DNA from: Thermoplasmata archaeon
Lineage (GTDB): Archaea > Thermoplasmatota > Thermoplasmata > Thermoplasmatales > Thermoplasmataceae
Length of the DNA stretch: 13,720 nucleotides
Assembly: GCA_021819605.1 (NCBI GenBank)
Contig: JAKAQT010000029.1
Location: 1-13,720, forward strand
Reading direction: 5' to 3'
Positions within the stretch are counted from its first letter, which is position 1; each line of letters starts with the position of its first letter. A program made the position numbers and the translations under genes. Shown piece by piece: positions 13,369 through 13,720 of the stretch. The notes beneath the pieces were generated by a model. It worked only from the letters and a program-made list of their open reading frames with translations, made no database searches and was not told where the DNA came from.

Positions 13369-13720
13369 AAAGATTACATAAAAGAGGTTGGGTCGAGACT
13401 CCTTACAGTTCAAGGTTTGAGAACCTAATAGAAAGAGTGCAGATATGCAGTGAATATGGTGGTTTTTAATCGAATTTCTGCTTTATTTGCGTGTGCTTTT
13501 TATTCGATGAATCTCATGGACGTCATTCTCATGTGATCAGTAGAAGTTATGGATTTTAGAAACATCATAAATTATTTCTAACAATTAAAGATGTTTTTCT
13601 TCTTTTTAGTATGCGACTTAATGTAGTGAGTTCAAAATGATGAATCAATTATATACTGGTTGATAACTTGGATGGTAGTTTGCTAATCAGTGGAAATGTT
13701 AAATGTTGTAGAATAGATCG

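Larger units (their letters stand above)
13276..13720. other. 445-bp AT-rich noncoding region upstream of the LeuC-like gene
   Basis: I see no gene here. A minus-strand frame of 23 codons open to the right edge (stop at 13649-13651) is too short to judge. The part nearest the LeuC-like gene has its TATA box, several GTTAT/ATAAC copies, a 12-bp palindrome and a small AGGTT/AACCT hairpin (13413-13426). The distal half is AT-rich with T-runs (13595-13609) and no recognisable feature. Confidence 0.55.

Noticed and set aside
13649..13720. Minus-strand frame of 23 codons open to the right edge
   Set aside because: It is too short to tell from chance and no motif is visible; it could be the end of a gene beyond the window.
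1..13720. CRISPR arrays, insertion sequences, integrase genes or attachment sites
   Set aside because: I looked for regularly spaced repeats, transposase motifs and terminal inverted repeats and saw none; the window looks like ordinary chromosomal metabolic DNA.

Overview
The window looks like chromosomal DNA of a heterotrophic, probably acidophilic archaeon of the Thermoplasmata (Thermoplasmatales-like). The signs are TATA-box promoters about 25-30 bp before first genes with little or no leader, strong GGAGG/GAGGTGAT Shine-Dalgarno sites only before internal operon genes, Arg codons mostly AGG/AGA, an ADP-forming acyl-CoA synthetase, an HTH_10 (bacterio-opsin-activator type) regulator, and zinc-ribbon proteins. 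The placement is inferred; no rRNA or tRNA gene is present to fix it.

Layout. (1) 1-831, minus: 5' part of an ADP-forming acyl-CoA synthetase that continues past the left edge. (2) 1078-4145, plus: a 58-aa zinc-ribbon protein, then a tight three-gene operon of a helical protein, an SPFH protein with three C-terminal zinc ribbons, and a second zinc-ribbon protein with a Met/Gly-rich centre. (3) 4265-6306, minus: a LutA/LutB-like pair (CCG-domain protein, then LUD-domain/ferredoxin protein), overlapping by ATGA. (4) 6726-8093, plus: an MFS metabolite:proton symporter, divergent from the lut pair. (5) 8369-9013, minus: the HTH_10 regulator. (6) 9203-13275, minus: two adjacent two-gene units encoding a LeuC/LeuD-like hydro-lyase, a DRE-TIM (LeuA/HMG-CoA-lyase superfamily) enzyme and a class III (CaiB) CoA-transferase. 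(7) 13276-13720: AT-rich, without a convincing gene.

A possible common theme is organic-acid catabolism. The aconitase-family enzyme would hydrate or isomerise an unsaturated dicarboxylate, the CoA-transferase would activate the product, and the DRE-TIM enzyme would cleave it to an acyl-CoA plus a 2-oxoacid. This is the logic of CoA-dependent citramalate/itaconate degradation. The Lut-like pair could oxidise lactate to pyruvate, the MFS protein could import the acid, the regulator could sense it, and the ADP-forming synthetase could turn acyl-CoA into ATP. Families are read directly from motifs; the substrate and this joint pathway are inference.

The least understood part is the SPFH/zinc-ribbon operon. 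It recalls the Bacillus ydjFGHI membrane-stress system in domain content, but contains no PspA homologue.
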